From contig NZ_JAHXBG010000002.1 of the NCBI RefSeq assembly GCF_020103725.1, positions 124,001 through 188,000 on the forward strand: a DNA stretch of 64,000 bases. Reading direction: 5' to 3'. The DNA comes from Hyalangium gracile (lineage in GTDB: Bacteria > Myxococcota > Myxococcia > Myxococcales > Myxococcaceae). Positions 9,811 to 18,924 of this stretch are shown one piece after another (position 1 is the stretch's first letter; every line of letters begins with the position of its first letter). The translations under genes and the position numbers were made by a program. Below the pieces are notes generated by a model. The model made no database searches and had not been told where the DNA came from. It saw only the letters and a program-made list of their open reading frames with translations.

Positions 9811-11367
9811 ATGAAGTCTGGTGAGACGAAGGCGAGCTCGGGCGGCACGCTTCGTGAGGTGCTGACGAGCGATGTGCCCGCCTCCCTGGTGGTCTTCCTG
9901 GTGGCGGTCCCCCTGTGCATGGGCATCGCGCTGGCTTCGGGCGCTCCCATCATGTCAGGCCTCATCGCCGGTGTGGTGGGCGGCCTGGTGGTGGGACTGT
10001 TCGGAGGTGCGCCGCTGCTGGTGAGTGGCCCGGCGGCGGGCCTGGCGGTGATGGTGTTCGGCTTCATCACGGAGCTGGGCTTCGCCGTCACCTGCGCCGC
10101 GGTGGCCGCCGCGGGCGTGATTCAGATGGCGCTCGGTGGCTTGAAGGTGGCGCGCAGCGCGCTGGCCATCTCGCCGGCCGTCATCCACGGCATGCTGGCG
10201 GGCATCGGCATCCTCATCGCGCTGAGCCAGCTGCACATCGTGCTGGGCGGCGCGCCGCAGTCCAACGCCTGGAAGAACCTGGGCGAGCTGCCGCGGCAGA
10301 TCGCCGACCTGCATGGCCCCGCCACGATCCTGGGCCTGATCACCATCGGCCTGCTGGTTCTGTGGCAGGTGATGCCGAAGAGCCCCCTCAAGAAGGTGCC
10401 CGGGCCGCTGGTGGCGGTGATGGGCGCGACGGTGGTCTCGGTGGTGTGGGGCGCGGACGTGAAGAAGGTGGAGCTGGCGGGCGACTTCTTCAGCAGCCTG
10501 CAGCTGCCCTCGCTGCCCCAGGGCAACTGGGGCCCCTTCGTGGTGGCGGTGCTCTCGCTGGCCCTGGTGGCCAGCGCCGAGTCGCTGCTGAGCGCGGTGG
10601 CCACCGACAAGATGCACACCGGCCCGCGCGCCAACCTGGACCGCGAGCTGTTCGCGCAGGGCATGGCGAACACCGTCTCCGGCCTGGCGGGCGGCCTGCC
10701 CATCACCGGCGTCATCGTCCGCAGCGCCGCGAACATCTCCGCGGGAGCCAAGACGCGCGCCTCCGCCGTGATGCACGGCGTGTGGATGCTGGTGTGCATC
10801 ACCACGCTGGCCTCGCTGCTGGGGCTGGTTCCCCTGACGGTGCTGGCGGGCCTGCTCGTGTTCGTGGGCGTGAAGCTGGTGAACGCGGCGCACATCAAGG
10901 AGCTGCGCCGCCGCGGCGAGCTGTCCGTGTACCTGGTGACGGTGGCCGGCGTGGTGGGCATCAACCTGCTGGCGGGCATCGCGCTGGGCCTGGCGCTGGC
11001 GGTGGCGCGGCTGCTGTGGCGGCTGGGCCGGGTGCGCGTGCACGTGCGGCAGGCCGGTGACATCCACCACGTGCGCGTGGACGGCGCCCTCACCTTCGTG
11101 GGCGTGCCCAAGCTGTCGGCGGAGCTGGCCCGGGTGCCCATGGGCGCCGAGGTCAAGCTGGATCTCGCGGTGGAGACGCTGGACCACTCTGGCTACGAGG
11201 CGCTGGAGAGCTGGTCCGAGACGCACCGCAAGACGGGCGGAAAGGTGTGGATGGAGCCGCTCGAGGACATCTGGCTGCACAAGGGAGGCGGCTCTCGGTC
11301 TCCCGCTCCATCCATCACCCCTGCTTCTCCTCCTTCCCCTTCTCTCACCACCGAGGGTGCACGATGA
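9811..11367 (+). CDS. SulP-family anion transporter (probable bicarbonate or sulfate)
   Basis: 518 residues. The first ~400 residues are strongly hydrophobic with about 11-12 membrane segments and SulP-like stretches such as VFLVAVPLCMGIALASGAPI and GLAGGLPITGVIVRSAANIS. A C-terminal cytoplasmic STAS-like domain covers about residues 410-495 (HHVRVDGALTFVGVPKLSAE). The gene overlaps a beta-carbonic anhydrase gene (ATGA). SulP plus carbonic anhydrase, as neighbours or fused, is a recurring arrangement associated with bicarbonate uptake, so bicarbonate is the favoured substrate, but sulfate cannot be excluded. Expression is probably driven by the sigma-54 promoter at 9722. Confidence 0.88.
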   Translation: MKSGETKASSGGTLREVLTSDVPASLVVFLVAVPLCMGIALASGAPIMSGLIAGVVGGLVVGLFGGAPLLVSGPAAGLAVMVFGFITELGFAVTCAAVAAAGVIQMALGGLKVARSALAISPAVIHGMLAGIGILIALSQLHIVLGGAPQSNAWKNLGELPRQIADLHGPATILGLITIGLLVLWQVMPKSPLKKVPGPLVAVMGATVVSVVWGADVKKVELAGDFFSSLQLPSLPQGNWGPFVVAVLSLALVASAESLLSAVATDKMHTGPRANLDRELFAQGMANTVSGLAGGLPITGVIVRSAANISAGAKTRASAVMHGVWMLVCITTLASLLGLVPLTVLAGLLVFVGVKLVNAAHIKELRRRGELSVYLVTVAGVVGINLLAGIALGLALAVARLLWRLGRVRVHVRQAGDIHHVRVDGALTFVGVPKLSAELARVPMGAEVKLDLAVETLDHSGYEALESWSETHRKTGGKVWMEPLEDIWLHKGGGSRSPAPSITPASPPSPSLTTEGAR

Positions 11368-12059
11368 AAAAGCTGATCAACGGTCTGTTGGACTTCCAGC
11401 GGCACAGCCTTCCTCCGTACCGCGCCACCTTCGCGCGGCTGGCCAAGGGGCAGACGCCAGACTGCCTCTTCATCACCTGCGCCGACAGCCGCGTGGTGCC
11501 CAACCTCCTGGTGTCCATGGATCCGGGCGACCTCTTCGTCATGCGCAACGTGGGCAACATGGTCCCGCCGGCGGATGATCACGGCACCTCCGTGGGAGAC
11601 CACTCGGAGGCGGCGGGGCTGGAGTTCTCCCTGCTGCACCTGCCGGTGGTGGATGTGGTGGTGTGCGGACACTCTTCCTGCGGCGCCATGAAGGCGCTGC
11701 TGGCGGGCCAGGTCGACCAGCGCGCCCCCAACCTCAGCGACTGGCTGAGCCTGGGCCGCTCCGCGCTGCAGACCATGGAGAAGCCCGGGCTGGTGGGTCA
11801 GGGCCTGTCCCCGGCCGATCAGCTCAGCCAGCTCAACGTGCTCCAGCAGATCAAGCACCTGAAGACCTATCCGCTGGTGCGCGAGCGCCTGGCGGCGGGC
11901 ACCCTGCGGCTGCACGGCTGGTGGTTCGACATCGGCAACGCCCAGGTGCACGCCTACCGTCCGGGTCGCGAGGCCTTCGTCCCCATCGACGAGAACGAGG
12001 GCGAGCAGATGCTCGCGGAGCTGGAAGGCAACGGGCATCCCTCCGCCTCCATCGCCTGA
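11364..12059 (+). CDS. Beta-class carbonic anhydrase
   Basis: 231 residues from the ATG at 11364, whose ATGA overlaps the SulP stop. It interconverts CO2 and bicarbonate. Zinc-site residues are visible: Cys39 and the Asp41-Arg43 dyad in CADSRVVP, then His103 and Cys106 in CGHSSCGAM. The rest, including MRNVGNMVPP and LHGWWFDIGNAQV, is typical of the family. Coupling to the SulP gene suggests it consumes or supplies the bicarbonate moved by the transporter. No signal peptide, so cytoplasmic. Confidence 0.94.
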   Translation: MKKLINGLLDFQRHSLPPYRATFARLAKGQTPDCLFITCADSRVVPNLLVSMDPGDLFVMRNVGNMVPPADDHGTSVGDHSEAAGLEFSLLHLPVVDVVVCGHSSCGAMKALLAGQVDQRAPNLSDWLSLGRSALQTMEKPGLVGQGLSPADQLSQLNVLQQIKHLKTYPLVRERLAAGTLRLHGWWFDIGNAQVHAYRPGREAFVPIDENEGEQMLAELEGNGHPSASIA

Positions 12060-12086
12060 CGGTTCCGCCTGAAGGATCGTCTCGAC

Positions 12087-12116
12087 AGGCTCCCGCGGAG
12101 CTCATCGCGGGAGCCT
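12087..12116 (+). terminator. Strong hairpin after the carbonic anhydrase gene
   Basis: An 11-bp perfect stem (AGGCTCCCGCG paired with CGCGGGAGCCT) with an eight-base loop lies 28 bases after the carbonic anhydrase stop. There is no T-run, as is common in very GC-rich genomes, so it is probably a factor-assisted or hairpin-only terminator. Confidence 0.55.
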
Positions 12117-12186
12117 CGTGACGAGGCCCGAACAGCGCCTCGCTGCCAGCCCGAGCCGGAGATAGTCTCCCCTCCGGAGGGAATCG

Positions 12187-12360
12187 ATGGTCGACTGGCA
12201 GGCACTGCTGCAGGGCCGAAACGATGGGTTCAGTACGCCCATCATGGGAGCGCGGGTTGGATCAGCCCCGACCACCATCCCGCGCGCCATCATCACCCAG
12301 CTCGAGCCGAGCTCCTCTGGGGCGAGGACTGATTCCCGCCTCTCCGGTCCCAGTCTTTGA
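12187..12360 (+). CDS. Possible small protein of 57 residues
   Basis: This sits in the 348-base gap between the carbonic anhydrase and dhaK genes, which otherwise holds only the hairpin at 12087. An ATG follows a good GGAGG site (12175-12179) with seven bases of spacing. The product begins [15 protein letters not shown] and has no signal peptide, membrane segment or motif I recognise. Third-position GC looks lower than in neighbouring genes, especially towards the end, so it may be a decayed fragment or chance. The stop lies 47 bases before dhaK. Confidence 0.28.
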   Translation: MVDWQALLQGRNDGFSTPIMGARVGSAPTTIPRAIITQLEPSSSGARTDSRLSGPSL

Positions 12361-12407
12361 TAGTCCTACGGATCGGGCGGGCCTCCAGGCCCGTGGCGGG
12401 GTGCTCC

Positions 12408-13409
12408 ATGAAGAAGCTGATCAACCGTCCGCAGGACGTGGTGACCGATGCGCTGCGCGGCATGGCCGCCGCCCATGGCGATCTGGTCCGGGTGAACTTC
12501 GAACCGAACTACCTGGTCCGTGCTGACGCGCCGGTGCGCGGCAAGGTGGGCATCGTCTCGGGCGGAGGCTCCGGGCATGAACCCATGCACGGAGGGTTCG
12601 TGGGCATGGGCATGCTGGATGCGGCCTGCCCCGGAGCGGTGTTCACCTCCCCCACTCCCGACCAGATGCTCGCTGCCTCCCAGGCCGTCAACGGCGGCAT
12701 GGGCGTGCTGCACATCGTGAAGAACTACACGGGTGACTGCCTGAACTTCGAGATGGCCGCGGAGCTGGCTCGCGCGGAAGGCATCCAGGTGGAGCAGGTC
12801 ATCACCAACGACGATGTCGCCGTGCAGGACAGCCTCTACACCGCGGGGCGGCGCGGCGTGGGGGTGACGGTCCTGGTGGAGAAGCTGGCCGGCGCGGCCG
12901 CGGAGCAGCGGCGCTCCCTCCAGGAGGTGGCCGACCTCGCGCGCAAGGTGAATGCCCAGGGCCGCAGCATGGGCATGGCGCTCACCTCCTGCACCGTGCC
13001 GCACGCGGGCAAGCCCACCTTCCAGCTGGGCGAGGACGAGGTGGAGCTGGGCATCGGCATCCACGGCGAGCCCGGCCGCAAGCGCATCAAGCTGGCCCCG
13101 GCCTCCGAGGTGGCCGCGATGCTGGTGGAGCCCATCCTGGCCGATCTGCCCTTCAAGTCCGGCGACTCGGTGCTGGCCTTCGTCAATGGCATGGGCGGCA
13201 CGCCGCTGATCGAGCTCTACATCCTGTACGCCGAGGTGACGCGGATCCTGGAGGCCAAGGGGATCAAGATCGCTCGCAACCTGGTGGGCTCGTACATCAC
13301 GTCCCTGGAGATGGCGGGGTGCTCGATCACCCTGCTACGGCTCGATGAGGAGCTCACGCGCCTGTGGGACGCGCCGGTGAAGACGCCGGCCCTGCGCTGG
13401 GGAGTCTGA
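12408..13409 (+). CDS. dhaK: Dihydroxyacetone kinase subunit DhaK
   Basis: 333 residues from the ATG at 12408; the start [12 protein letters not shown] is the conserved DhaK beginning. DhaK binds dihydroxyacetone covalently through a histidine, here His219 in GIGIHGEPG, and receives phosphate from the ADP cofactor of DhaL. Other family stretches are [17 protein letters not shown] (residues about 48-64) and [18 protein letters not shown]. Length is slightly below the 356 residues of the E. coli protein. It heads a dhaK-dhaL-dhaM operon with gaps of 5 and 25 bases, so the kinase is PEP-dependent rather than ATP-dependent. Confidence 0.95.
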   Translation: MKKLINRPQDVVTDALRGMAAAHGDLVRVNFEPNYLVRADAPVRGKVGIVSGGGSGHEPMHGGFVGMGMLDAACPGAVFTSPTPDQMLAASQAVNGGMGVLHIVKNYTGDCLNFEMAAELARAEGIQVEQVITNDDVAVQDSLYTAGRRGVGVTVLVEKLAGAAAEQRRSLQEVADLARKVNAQGRSMGMALTSCTVPHAGKPTFQLGEDEVELGIGIHGEPGRKRIKLAPASEVAAMLVEPILADLPFKSGDSVLAFVNGMGGTPLIELYILYAEVTRILEAKGIKIARNLVGSYITSLEMAGCSITLLRLDEELTRLWDAPVKTPALRWGV

Positions 13410-13414
13410 CGGCC

Positions 13415-14044
13415 ATGCCCATCACCCGAGATGCCGTCGCGCGGTGGATCCAGGCGTACGCGGCCGTCCTCGCCGAGCAGAAGGATCAGCTCACCCAGCT
13501 CGACATGGACATTGGGGACGGCGACCACGGGGAGAACATGAACCGGGGCTTCCAGGCCGTGCTGGCCAAGCTGCCGGGCGTGGCGGACAAGGACATCAGC
13601 ACCCTGTTCAAGACGGTGGCCATGACGCTGATCTCCACCGTGGGCGGAGCGAGCGGACCGCTCTATGGCACGCTGTTCCTGCAGATGGCGGCGCGGACTG
13701 CCGGCAAGCAGGAGCTGACGCCCTCCGAGCTGGCCGAGGCCCTGAAGGCGGGCGTCGACGGCGTCATGTCCCGAGGCAAGGCGGTGGCCGGGGACAAGAC
13801 GATGGTCGATGCGCTCCAGCCGGCGCTCGAGGCGCTCCAGCAGGCGCTCGGGCAGGGCGTGGAGCTGGCGGAGGCGCTGAACCGGGCGGCCACCGCGGCC
13901 GATCAGGGCCGCCAGGCCACCATCCCCTGGGTCGCGAAGAAGGGCCGCGCCAGCTATCTGGGAGAGCGCAGCGCGGGCCACGCGGATCCTGGAGCGACTT
14001 CGTCTCACCTGCTGATCCAGTGCGCCGCCAGGACGCTGGGGTGA
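13415..14044 (+). CDS. dhaL: Dihydroxyacetone kinase subunit DhaL
   Basis: 209 residues from the ATG at 13415, five bases after dhaK. DhaL holds a tightly bound ADP that is rephosphorylated by DhaM and passes phosphate to dihydroxyacetone on DhaK. The magnesium-nucleotide motif is visible as LDMDIGDGDHGENM, with Asp30, Asp35 and Asp37. The segment TVGGASGPLYGTLFLQMA (about residues 73-90) and the end GATSSHLLIQCAARTL are family-typical. Length is normal. Confidence 0.95.
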   Translation: MPITRDAVARWIQAYAAVLAEQKDQLTQLDMDIGDGDHGENMNRGFQAVLAKLPGVADKDISTLFKTVAMTLISTVGGASGPLYGTLFLQMAARTAGKQELTPSELAEALKAGVDGVMSRGKAVAGDKTMVDALQPALEALQQALGQGVELAEALNRAATAADQGRQATIPWVAKKGRASYLGERSAGHADPGATSSHLLIQCAARTLG

Positions 14045-14069
14045 GCCCTCCCGCTCCGAGGCCCGCGCC

Positions 14070-16553
14070 ATGGTAGGACTCGTCATCGTCTCGCACAGCC
14101 GGCTCCTCGCCGAGGGCGTGGCGGAGCTGGCGCGGGAGATGGCCGGCCCCGAGGCTCGCATCGCCACCGCCGGAGGGCTGGAGGGGCCGGACTCGCCTCT
14201 GGGCACCGACGCCACGCGGGTGGTGCAGGCGATCGAGAGCGTGTACTCGGACGCGGGCGTCCTGGTCCTCATGGACCTGGGGAGCGCCGTGCTGAATGCG
14301 GAGCTGGCCCTGGACCTGCTCCCGCCCGAGTACCGTGAGCGCGTGCGGCTCTGTGGCGCCCCCCTCGTGGAGGGCGCGGTCGCCGCGGCGGCGCTGGCGC
14401 GCACGGGAGCACCCTTGCAACGGGTGGCGGAGGAAGCCCGCTCGGCCCTGAGGGCCAAGCAGGAACAGCTCGTGGAGCCCGCGACGGTCCCCTCCCCGCC
14501 CCAGCCGCGACCCACCGGCGGGCCCGAGCACGTCCTGCGCGTCACCGTGCCCAATGCTCACGGGCTGCATGTGCGGCCGGCGGCGCGCCTGGTGCAGACC
14601 GTCCTGCGGTTCCCGGCGGACGTCCGGCTGCGCAACGTCACCACCCAGAGCGAACGAGTGGATGCACGGAGCATCAACTCGGTGATGACGCTGGGCGTGC
14701 GGCAGGGCCACGAGCTCGAGTTCATCGCGACGGGTCCGGAGGCGGCACCGGCGCTGGAGGCCGTGCGCCTGCTGGCCGAGGCGCACTTCGGTGACGACCA
14801 CCCCGATCAGGCCGCGCCAGCCTCCGCGCAGGCTTCCCGCTCACGTGACGAGGAGGCCGCCGGGCCATGGCTGACGGGCATCACGGCCTCCCCGGGCATT
14901 GCCATCGGCGCCGCGGTCGTGCTGCGGCAGGCGGATGACCCGGGGACCCCGGAGGCAGTGGGTACACCCCAGGAAGAGTGGGCACGGCTGCAGCGGGCGC
15001 TCGAAGGCGTGCGGGGAGAGCTGGGGGCCATGCGCGCCGCCATGGCCCTGCGGTCCGGCAGCCAGACCGCTGGGATCTTCGAGGGACATCTCCTGCTGCT
15101 CGGAGATGACGAGCTGCTCCGGATGGCTCACGAGGGCATCCATCGCGGAACCAGAGGAGCCCTGGTGGCGTGGCGGGCCGCGGTGGAGACGATGGCCCTG
15201 CGCTACGAGGCGATGAAGGACGAGCTCCTGAGCTCCCGGGCCGTGGATGTCCGCGACGTGGGCCGCCAGGTGGAATCGGCCCTGCGGGGCCCTTCCCGCT
15301 CCGCCGAGTCCCACCCGTCCTCGGGCATCGTGCTCGCCCGCGACTTCGCACCCTCGGACGTGGCCCGGCTGGGAGCACGCGGCATCCAGGGGCTGTGCGC
15401 GGCGCGCGGCGCGGCCACCAGCCACGCGGCCATCCTGGCGCGGTCGCTCGGCATTCCCGCCGTGTTCGGCGTGGGGGATGCGCTCTTGCGCGTGGCGGAC
15501 GGCACTCCCCTGATCGTGGATGCCACCGCGGCGCGGGTCTGCATCCAGCCCTCGGAGGAGCTGCTGGCGCGGTATCAGGAGCGGGTGAAGGAGGAGGAAC
15601 GCACCCGGCGGACAGCGCACCGGCTGCGCGCCCAGCCAGCCCTGACGCGGGATGGCCGCCGGGTGGAGGTGGCTGCCAACATCGGCACCGTGGCCGAGGC
15701 TCGGGCCGCCCTCGAGGCCGGCGCGGAGGGCGTGGGCCTCTTCCGCACGGAGTTCCTCTTCCTGCAGCGTGCGGCGGCCCCGGATGAGGACGAGCAGTAC
15801 CAGGCCTATCGCGACGCCGCCCAGGCGCTGGGTGGCCACACGCTCCTCATCCGCACGCTGGACATCGGGGGCGACAAGCCCCTGCCCTATCTCGACATGG
15901 GGAGCGAAGCGAATCCCTTCCTCGGCCTGCGGGGGCTGCGCTTCTGTCTGGCGCACCGCGAGCTCTTCACCCGCCAGCTACGAGCCATTGCGCGTGCCGC
16001 CGCCGAGCACCCCATTCGCGTCATGTTCCCCATGGTGACGACGCTGGAGGAATGGCGGGAGGCTCGGGCCCTCTGGAATGAAGCGGCACGCCCCTTTCCC
16101 GCGGCGGCACGCGCGGAGGTCGGGCTCATGCTCGAGGTCCCCTCCGCGGCGCTCCTGGCACCGCACCTGGCGGAGGAGGCCAGCTTCTTCTCCCTCGGGA
16201 CCAACGATCTGACGCAGTACCTCTTCGCCGCGGAGCGCGGCAACGCCACCGTGGCGCACCTGGCCGACGCGCTGCACCCGGCGCTGCTGCAGATGGTGGC
16301 GCGGGTGAGCGAGGCGGCACACGCTCGGGGCCGGTGGGTGGGCGTCTGCGGCGAGCTGGCCGGAGATGCGCTGGCCGTGCCGCTGCTCGTTGGACTCGGG
16401 GTGGACGAGCTGAGCATGAGCGCGCCAGCGATTGCCCCCGTGAAGCAGGCCCTGCGCGCCTGCCACGCGGGTGAGGCTCGGGCGCTGGCGCAACGAGCGC
16501 TCGCCTGCGCCAGCGCCGCGGAGGTGCGACGGTTGCTGTCGGGAGAGCGCTGA
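14070..16553 (+). CDS. dhaM: DhaM-HPr-enzyme I fusion, phosphate donor for dihydroxyacetone kinase
   Basis: 827 residues in three modules. Residues 1-130 are the DhaM EIIA-like domain with His9 in VSHSRLL. Residues about 150-240 are HPr with His167 in NAHGLHVRPAARLV. Residues about 265-820 are a full enzyme I: phospho-His452 in ATSHAAILARSLGIPAV, then a complete PEP-binding TIM barrel (GLFRTEFLFL, LGTNDLTQYL) and catalytic Cys760 in VGVCGELAGD. The E. coli DhaM has a truncated enzyme I domain, so this version should autophosphorylate from PEP by itself. With DhaK and DhaL it makes dihydroxyacetone phosphate from PEP and dihydroxyacetone without a separate sugar PTS. Confidence 0.93.
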   Translation: MVGLVIVSHSRLLAEGVAELAREMAGPEARIATAGGLEGPDSPLGTDATRVVQAIESVYSDAGVLVLMDLGSAVLNAELALDLLPPEYRERVRLCGAPLVEGAVAAAALARTGAPLQRVAEEARSALRAKQEQLVEPATVPSPPQPRPTGGPEHVLRVTVPNAHGLHVRPAARLVQTVLRFPADVRLRNVTTQSERVDARSINSVMTLGVRQGHELEFIATGPEAAPALEAVRLLAEAHFGDDHPDQAAPASAQASRSRDEEAAGPWLTGITASPGIAIGAAVVLRQADDPGTPEAVGTPQEEWARLQRALEGVRGELGAMRAAMALRSGSQTAGIFEGHLLLLGDDELLRMAHEGIHRGTRGALVAWRAAVETMALRYEAMKDELLSSRAVDVRDVGRQVESALRGPSRSAESHPSSGIVLARDFAPSDVARLGARGIQGLCAARGAATSHAAILARSLGIPAVFGVGDALLRVADGTPLIVDATAARVCIQPSEELLARYQERVKEEERTRRTAHRLRAQPALTRDGRRVEVAANIGTVAEARAALEAGAEGVGLFRTEFLFLQRAAAPDEDEQYQAYRDAAQALGGHTLLIRTLDIGGDKPLPYLDMGSEANPFLGLRGLRFCLAHRELFTRQLRAIARAAAEHPIRVMFPMVTTLEEWREARALWNEAARPFPAAARAEVGLMLEVPSAALLAPHLAEEASFFSLGTNDLTQYLFAAERGNATVAHLADALHPALLQMVARVSEAAHARGRWVGVCGELAGDALAVPLLVGLGVDELSMSAPAIAPVKQALRACHAGEARALAQRALACASAAEVRRLLSGER

Positions 16554-16726
16554 GCCCACGCCTGCTCGCCTCCTGCTCTTCCAGGAGACGGAGCGCCCGC
16601 ATGGAGGCGAGCATCAAAGCCAGCCCGGGGAGGAGTCACGGCACATCGGCGTGCCTACCCTCCCCGCAGCGGGAGGCTGGTGCGGCCACGGTCGCGGGGC
16701 CTCCGACTCAATTGGGGGGAGCGCCC

Positions 16727-17404
16727 ATGAAGAAGATGCTGCTGCACGAGCTGCACCCGGCCGTGGTTCATGCCCCGCTGGCCTTGCTGCCCACGGCCAC
16801 GGCGGCCGACATGATCGCGGTGCTGAGCGGAGATCGGGCCTGGGCCAAGGTAGGCCGGAGGCTCTGGGTGGCCGGCACGGCGAGCGCCCTGTTCTCGGGG
16901 CTGGCCGGACTGGCCGCCTCGCAGGAGGTGAAGCTCGACCAGCCACGCGCGCGGGACATGGTGTTCCTGCATGGCCTGGGCAACGCCGTCATCACCGTCG
17001 GCGCGGTCGGCGTGACGCTCTGGAGGCTGCGCCACCCTCCCTCGCTCGGCCAGAGTCTGATCGGAGTCGTGGCCAACGCGCTGGCGGTCTACACCGCCAC
17101 GCTGGGCGGCAAGATGGTCTACGAGCTGGGCGTGGGCATCAACTCGATGCCGCCGGATGCAGCGGTGGGGACGCTGAAGGGTCCGCCACTGCTGTCCCGT
17201 GCCGCGCCAGTGGCTCTCGTACGCGATGCGGTCCAGGGCGTGCGCTGGCTTTTCGGCCGCGCGAGGGAGCTCTTCACCGGGCGGCACCCGCTGGCCCCGG
17301 GCGCCAACGGCATCGACGAGGGCCACGATCTACCAGCCTCGGTGCCGAGCGAGCTGGTGGCTCAGGACTCCTGGGTGGCTGCCACGGAGCGCCCAGGCAT
17401 CTGA
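16727..17404 (+). CDS. DUF2231-type membrane protein
   Basis: 225 residues from the ATG at 16727, preceded by a GGGGGGA stretch. It opens with a short conserved-looking segment LHPAVVHAPLALLPTATAAD, typical of DUF2231 proteins whose first helix carries a PxxVHxP-like motif, and has about four hydrophobic segments (residues 15-35, 43-65, 80-100, 110-125). The C-terminal ~90 residues are soluble and show no motif I know. The family is a predicted membrane protein sometimes linked to haem or redox functions; its role is not established. It follows the dha operon by 173 bases and may be transcribed separately. Confidence 0.65.
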   Translation: MKKMLLHELHPAVVHAPLALLPTATAADMIAVLSGDRAWAKVGRRLWVAGTASALFSGLAGLAASQEVKLDQPRARDMVFLHGLGNAVITVGAVGVTLWRLRHPPSLGQSLIGVVANALAVYTATLGGKMVYELGVGINSMPPDAAVGTLKGPPLLSRAAPVALVRDAVQGVRWLFGRARELFTGRHPLAPGANGIDEGHDLPASVPSELVAQDSWVAATERPGI

Positions 17405-17489
17405 ACGAGGCCTCCGGAGCGAATGACGCGCTGCCCCATCCCTGCACGTGGGCAGCCCTCCGCTTGGGCGCGGCTCACGGGCCGCAGCC

Positions 17490-17517
17490 CCGCCGGACTC
17501 CGAAGGATCTCCGGCGG
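17490..17517 (+). terminator. Hairpin between the DUF2231 and secreted-protein genes
   Basis: An 8-bp perfect stem, CCGCCGGA paired with TCCGGCGG, encloses a 12-base loop and is followed by TTA. It lies 86 bases after the DUF2231 gene and about 50 before the next start, a reasonable intrinsic terminator position in GC-rich DNA. Confidence 0.4.
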
Positions 17518-17565
17518 TTACACGGCCGGCGAGGACTGGTCCGCGGGCTGCAATGAGCCTGGGGC

Positions 17566-18303
17566 ATGAGCTCCAGCCTCCTGCCCCGAAGCCTCGTCCT
17601 CTCCACCTTCTCCGCCCTTCTGCTGCTCACCGCCCTTCCCGCGCGAGCAGACCTCCCCATCGAGACGATCTACCTCTCCCGCGCGGAGATCTCGGACGAG
17701 TCCCTGCGCGGGGTCATCGGCATCGCCGTCATCCAGTCGATGAGGGGCGAGGATCAGCAGCCCGGCGGTGAGCTCCCGCGCTTCCTGCCGGACGGAGAGT
17801 CCTTCAAGCAGGACGGAGCCGTCGTCCTGAAGGAGCTCGTCGCGATCAGCGGCTCGGACTACGACGTCTCGGTCCGCAAGCTCCCCGTGGTCGAGCGGCG
17901 CGGCCACTACGTCCATGTCGTCATCAACGCTCGCACCAACGAGCGCGCCTGGCTCAGCGAGATCCAGGAGGACGGAGAGGGCCCCGAGCTCCACTTCCTC
18001 TCGTTCGACTCGAAGGAGTGGGAGTGGAGCGGCGTCGAGCTCTACCACTTCGCGCCCAAGGGCGAGTCCCGCCTCTACCTGGCTCCGAAGTCCGACGCCC
18101 GCTCCTATCGCCTGTCACCGGACTACCCTCCGCGCATCAACGGCGAGTACGCGGATCAGCGCATCATCAAGGCGCGGGGGAACTTCCTGCAGCTCGGGGC
18201 CTGGGTCAGCATGGACGAGCCCCTGGCGCCGCTGGGCTGGGTGCCCATCTCCGACGAGAACGGCCTGCTCCTCATCTGGCCGGTGTACGCCCCGATGTGC
18301 TGA
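17566..18303 (+). CDS. Secreted protein of unknown function
   Basis: 245 residues. Residues 1-27 are a signal peptide ending PARA before DLPIETIY. The mature protein is acidic, with no Cys until the final residue, where it ends YAPMC. Aromatic and charged stretches (KEWEWSGVELYHFAPKGES, NFLQLGAWVSMDEPLAP) suggest a beta-rich fold. I do not recognise the family. It is transcribed with the + strand cluster and ends 79 bases before a small membrane protein gene. A periplasmic or extracellular location is likely. Confidence 0.6.
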   Translation: MSSSLLPRSLVLSTFSALLLLTALPARADLPIETIYLSRAEISDESLRGVIGIAVIQSMRGEDQQPGGELPRFLPDGESFKQDGAVVLKELVAISGSDYDVSVRKLPVVERRGHYVHVVINARTNERAWLSEIQEDGEGPELHFLSFDSKEWEWSGVELYHFAPKGESRLYLAPKSDARSYRLSPDYPPRINGEYADQRIIKARGNFLQLGAWVSMDEPLAPLGWVPISDENGLLLIWPVYAPMC

Positions 18304-18382
18304 TGGGCGGAGAGCATCCTTGGGAACCTGATTCCGGCCTCGGTGTCTGAGCCTCCGAACACCGCAGTTGGGAGGGACCACC

Positions 18383-18748
18383 ATGTCGGACTTCTTCGTT
18401 GCAGGGGGCTGGGGGATGTACCCCACGTTGCTGGCCGGACTGGCGCTGTTGGCGACGAGCATCCTGTACTCGCGCCGTCCCGAGCGCCGCTACGTGCCGC
18501 TGATGCTGACGCTCGGGGTGTTCACGCAGCTGGCGGGGAGCCTCGGCTTCGTCACGGGGCTGATGGTGTGCCTGCGCTACTACGCGAGCCCCGCGGGAGG
18601 CCATGACTCCAACGTCATCGCCCTGGGCCTCGAGGAGTCGCTGCACAACATCGCGTTCGCGCTGCTGCTGACCATGATCTCGGCGCTCTTCGCGTCCGTG
18701 GGAGCGTGGCGCCTGTCGCGCCAGGTGCAGCCGGCCCCCTCCATGTGA
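18383..18748 (+). CDS. Small inner-membrane protein, MotA/TolQ/ExbB-like
   Basis: 121 residues from the ATG at 18383 (a GGGAGGGA site precedes it). Three hydrophobic segments are visible at about residues 10-25, 38-60 and 85-107. The arrangement YPTLLAGLALLATSILYSRR followed by two helices with small residues (NIAFALLLTMISALFASVG) resembles the core of MotA/TolQ/ExbB proton-channel subunits, but it is much shorter and no partner ExbD/TolR gene is adjacent. The resemblance is weak and its function is unknown. Confidence 0.5.
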   Translation: MSDFFVAGGWGMYPTLLAGLALLATSILYSRRPERRYVPLMLTLGVFTQLAGSLGFVTGLMVCLRYYASPAGGHDSNVIALGLEESLHNIAFALLLTMISALFASVGAWRLSRQVQPAPSM

Positions 18749-18779
18749 GAGCGCCGGAATCACCGGAGACGGCTGGGGG

Positions 18780-18808
18780 TTGCATGCGGGACGGCATGCG
18801 CCTATATC
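18780..18808 (+). promoter_or_regulatory. Sigma-70-type promoter for the ABC-F gene
   Basis: TTGCAT (18780-18785) and TATATC (18803-18808) are separated by exactly 17 bases, giving a start near 18815 and a leader of about 110 bases before the ABC-F start codon. A five-codon open frame (MKLNA, 18843-18860) lies in that leader. Boxes match the consensus at three and four of six positions. Confidence 0.4.
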
Positions 18809-18924
18809 TTGGCCGTCTCCTGCGCGAGGTCCTGCAACGCCAATGAAGCTGAACGCCTGAAATCCGCGGCCCCGAGCCTTCCAACGTCGAGCCCTGCTGC
18901 TCGACCGGATTCAGGAGTTCCTTC

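Noticed and set aside
11364-12431. Carbonic anhydrase and dhaK both start ATGAARAAGCTGATCAAC
   Set aside because: MKKLIN is the usual beginning of DhaK; the resemblance does not extend further and is probably chance.
17537-17552. Sigma-54-like sequence TGGTCCG-CGGG-CTGCA before the secreted-protein gene
   Set aside because: Spacing is right but three consensus positions differ and the start site would fall at the start codon.
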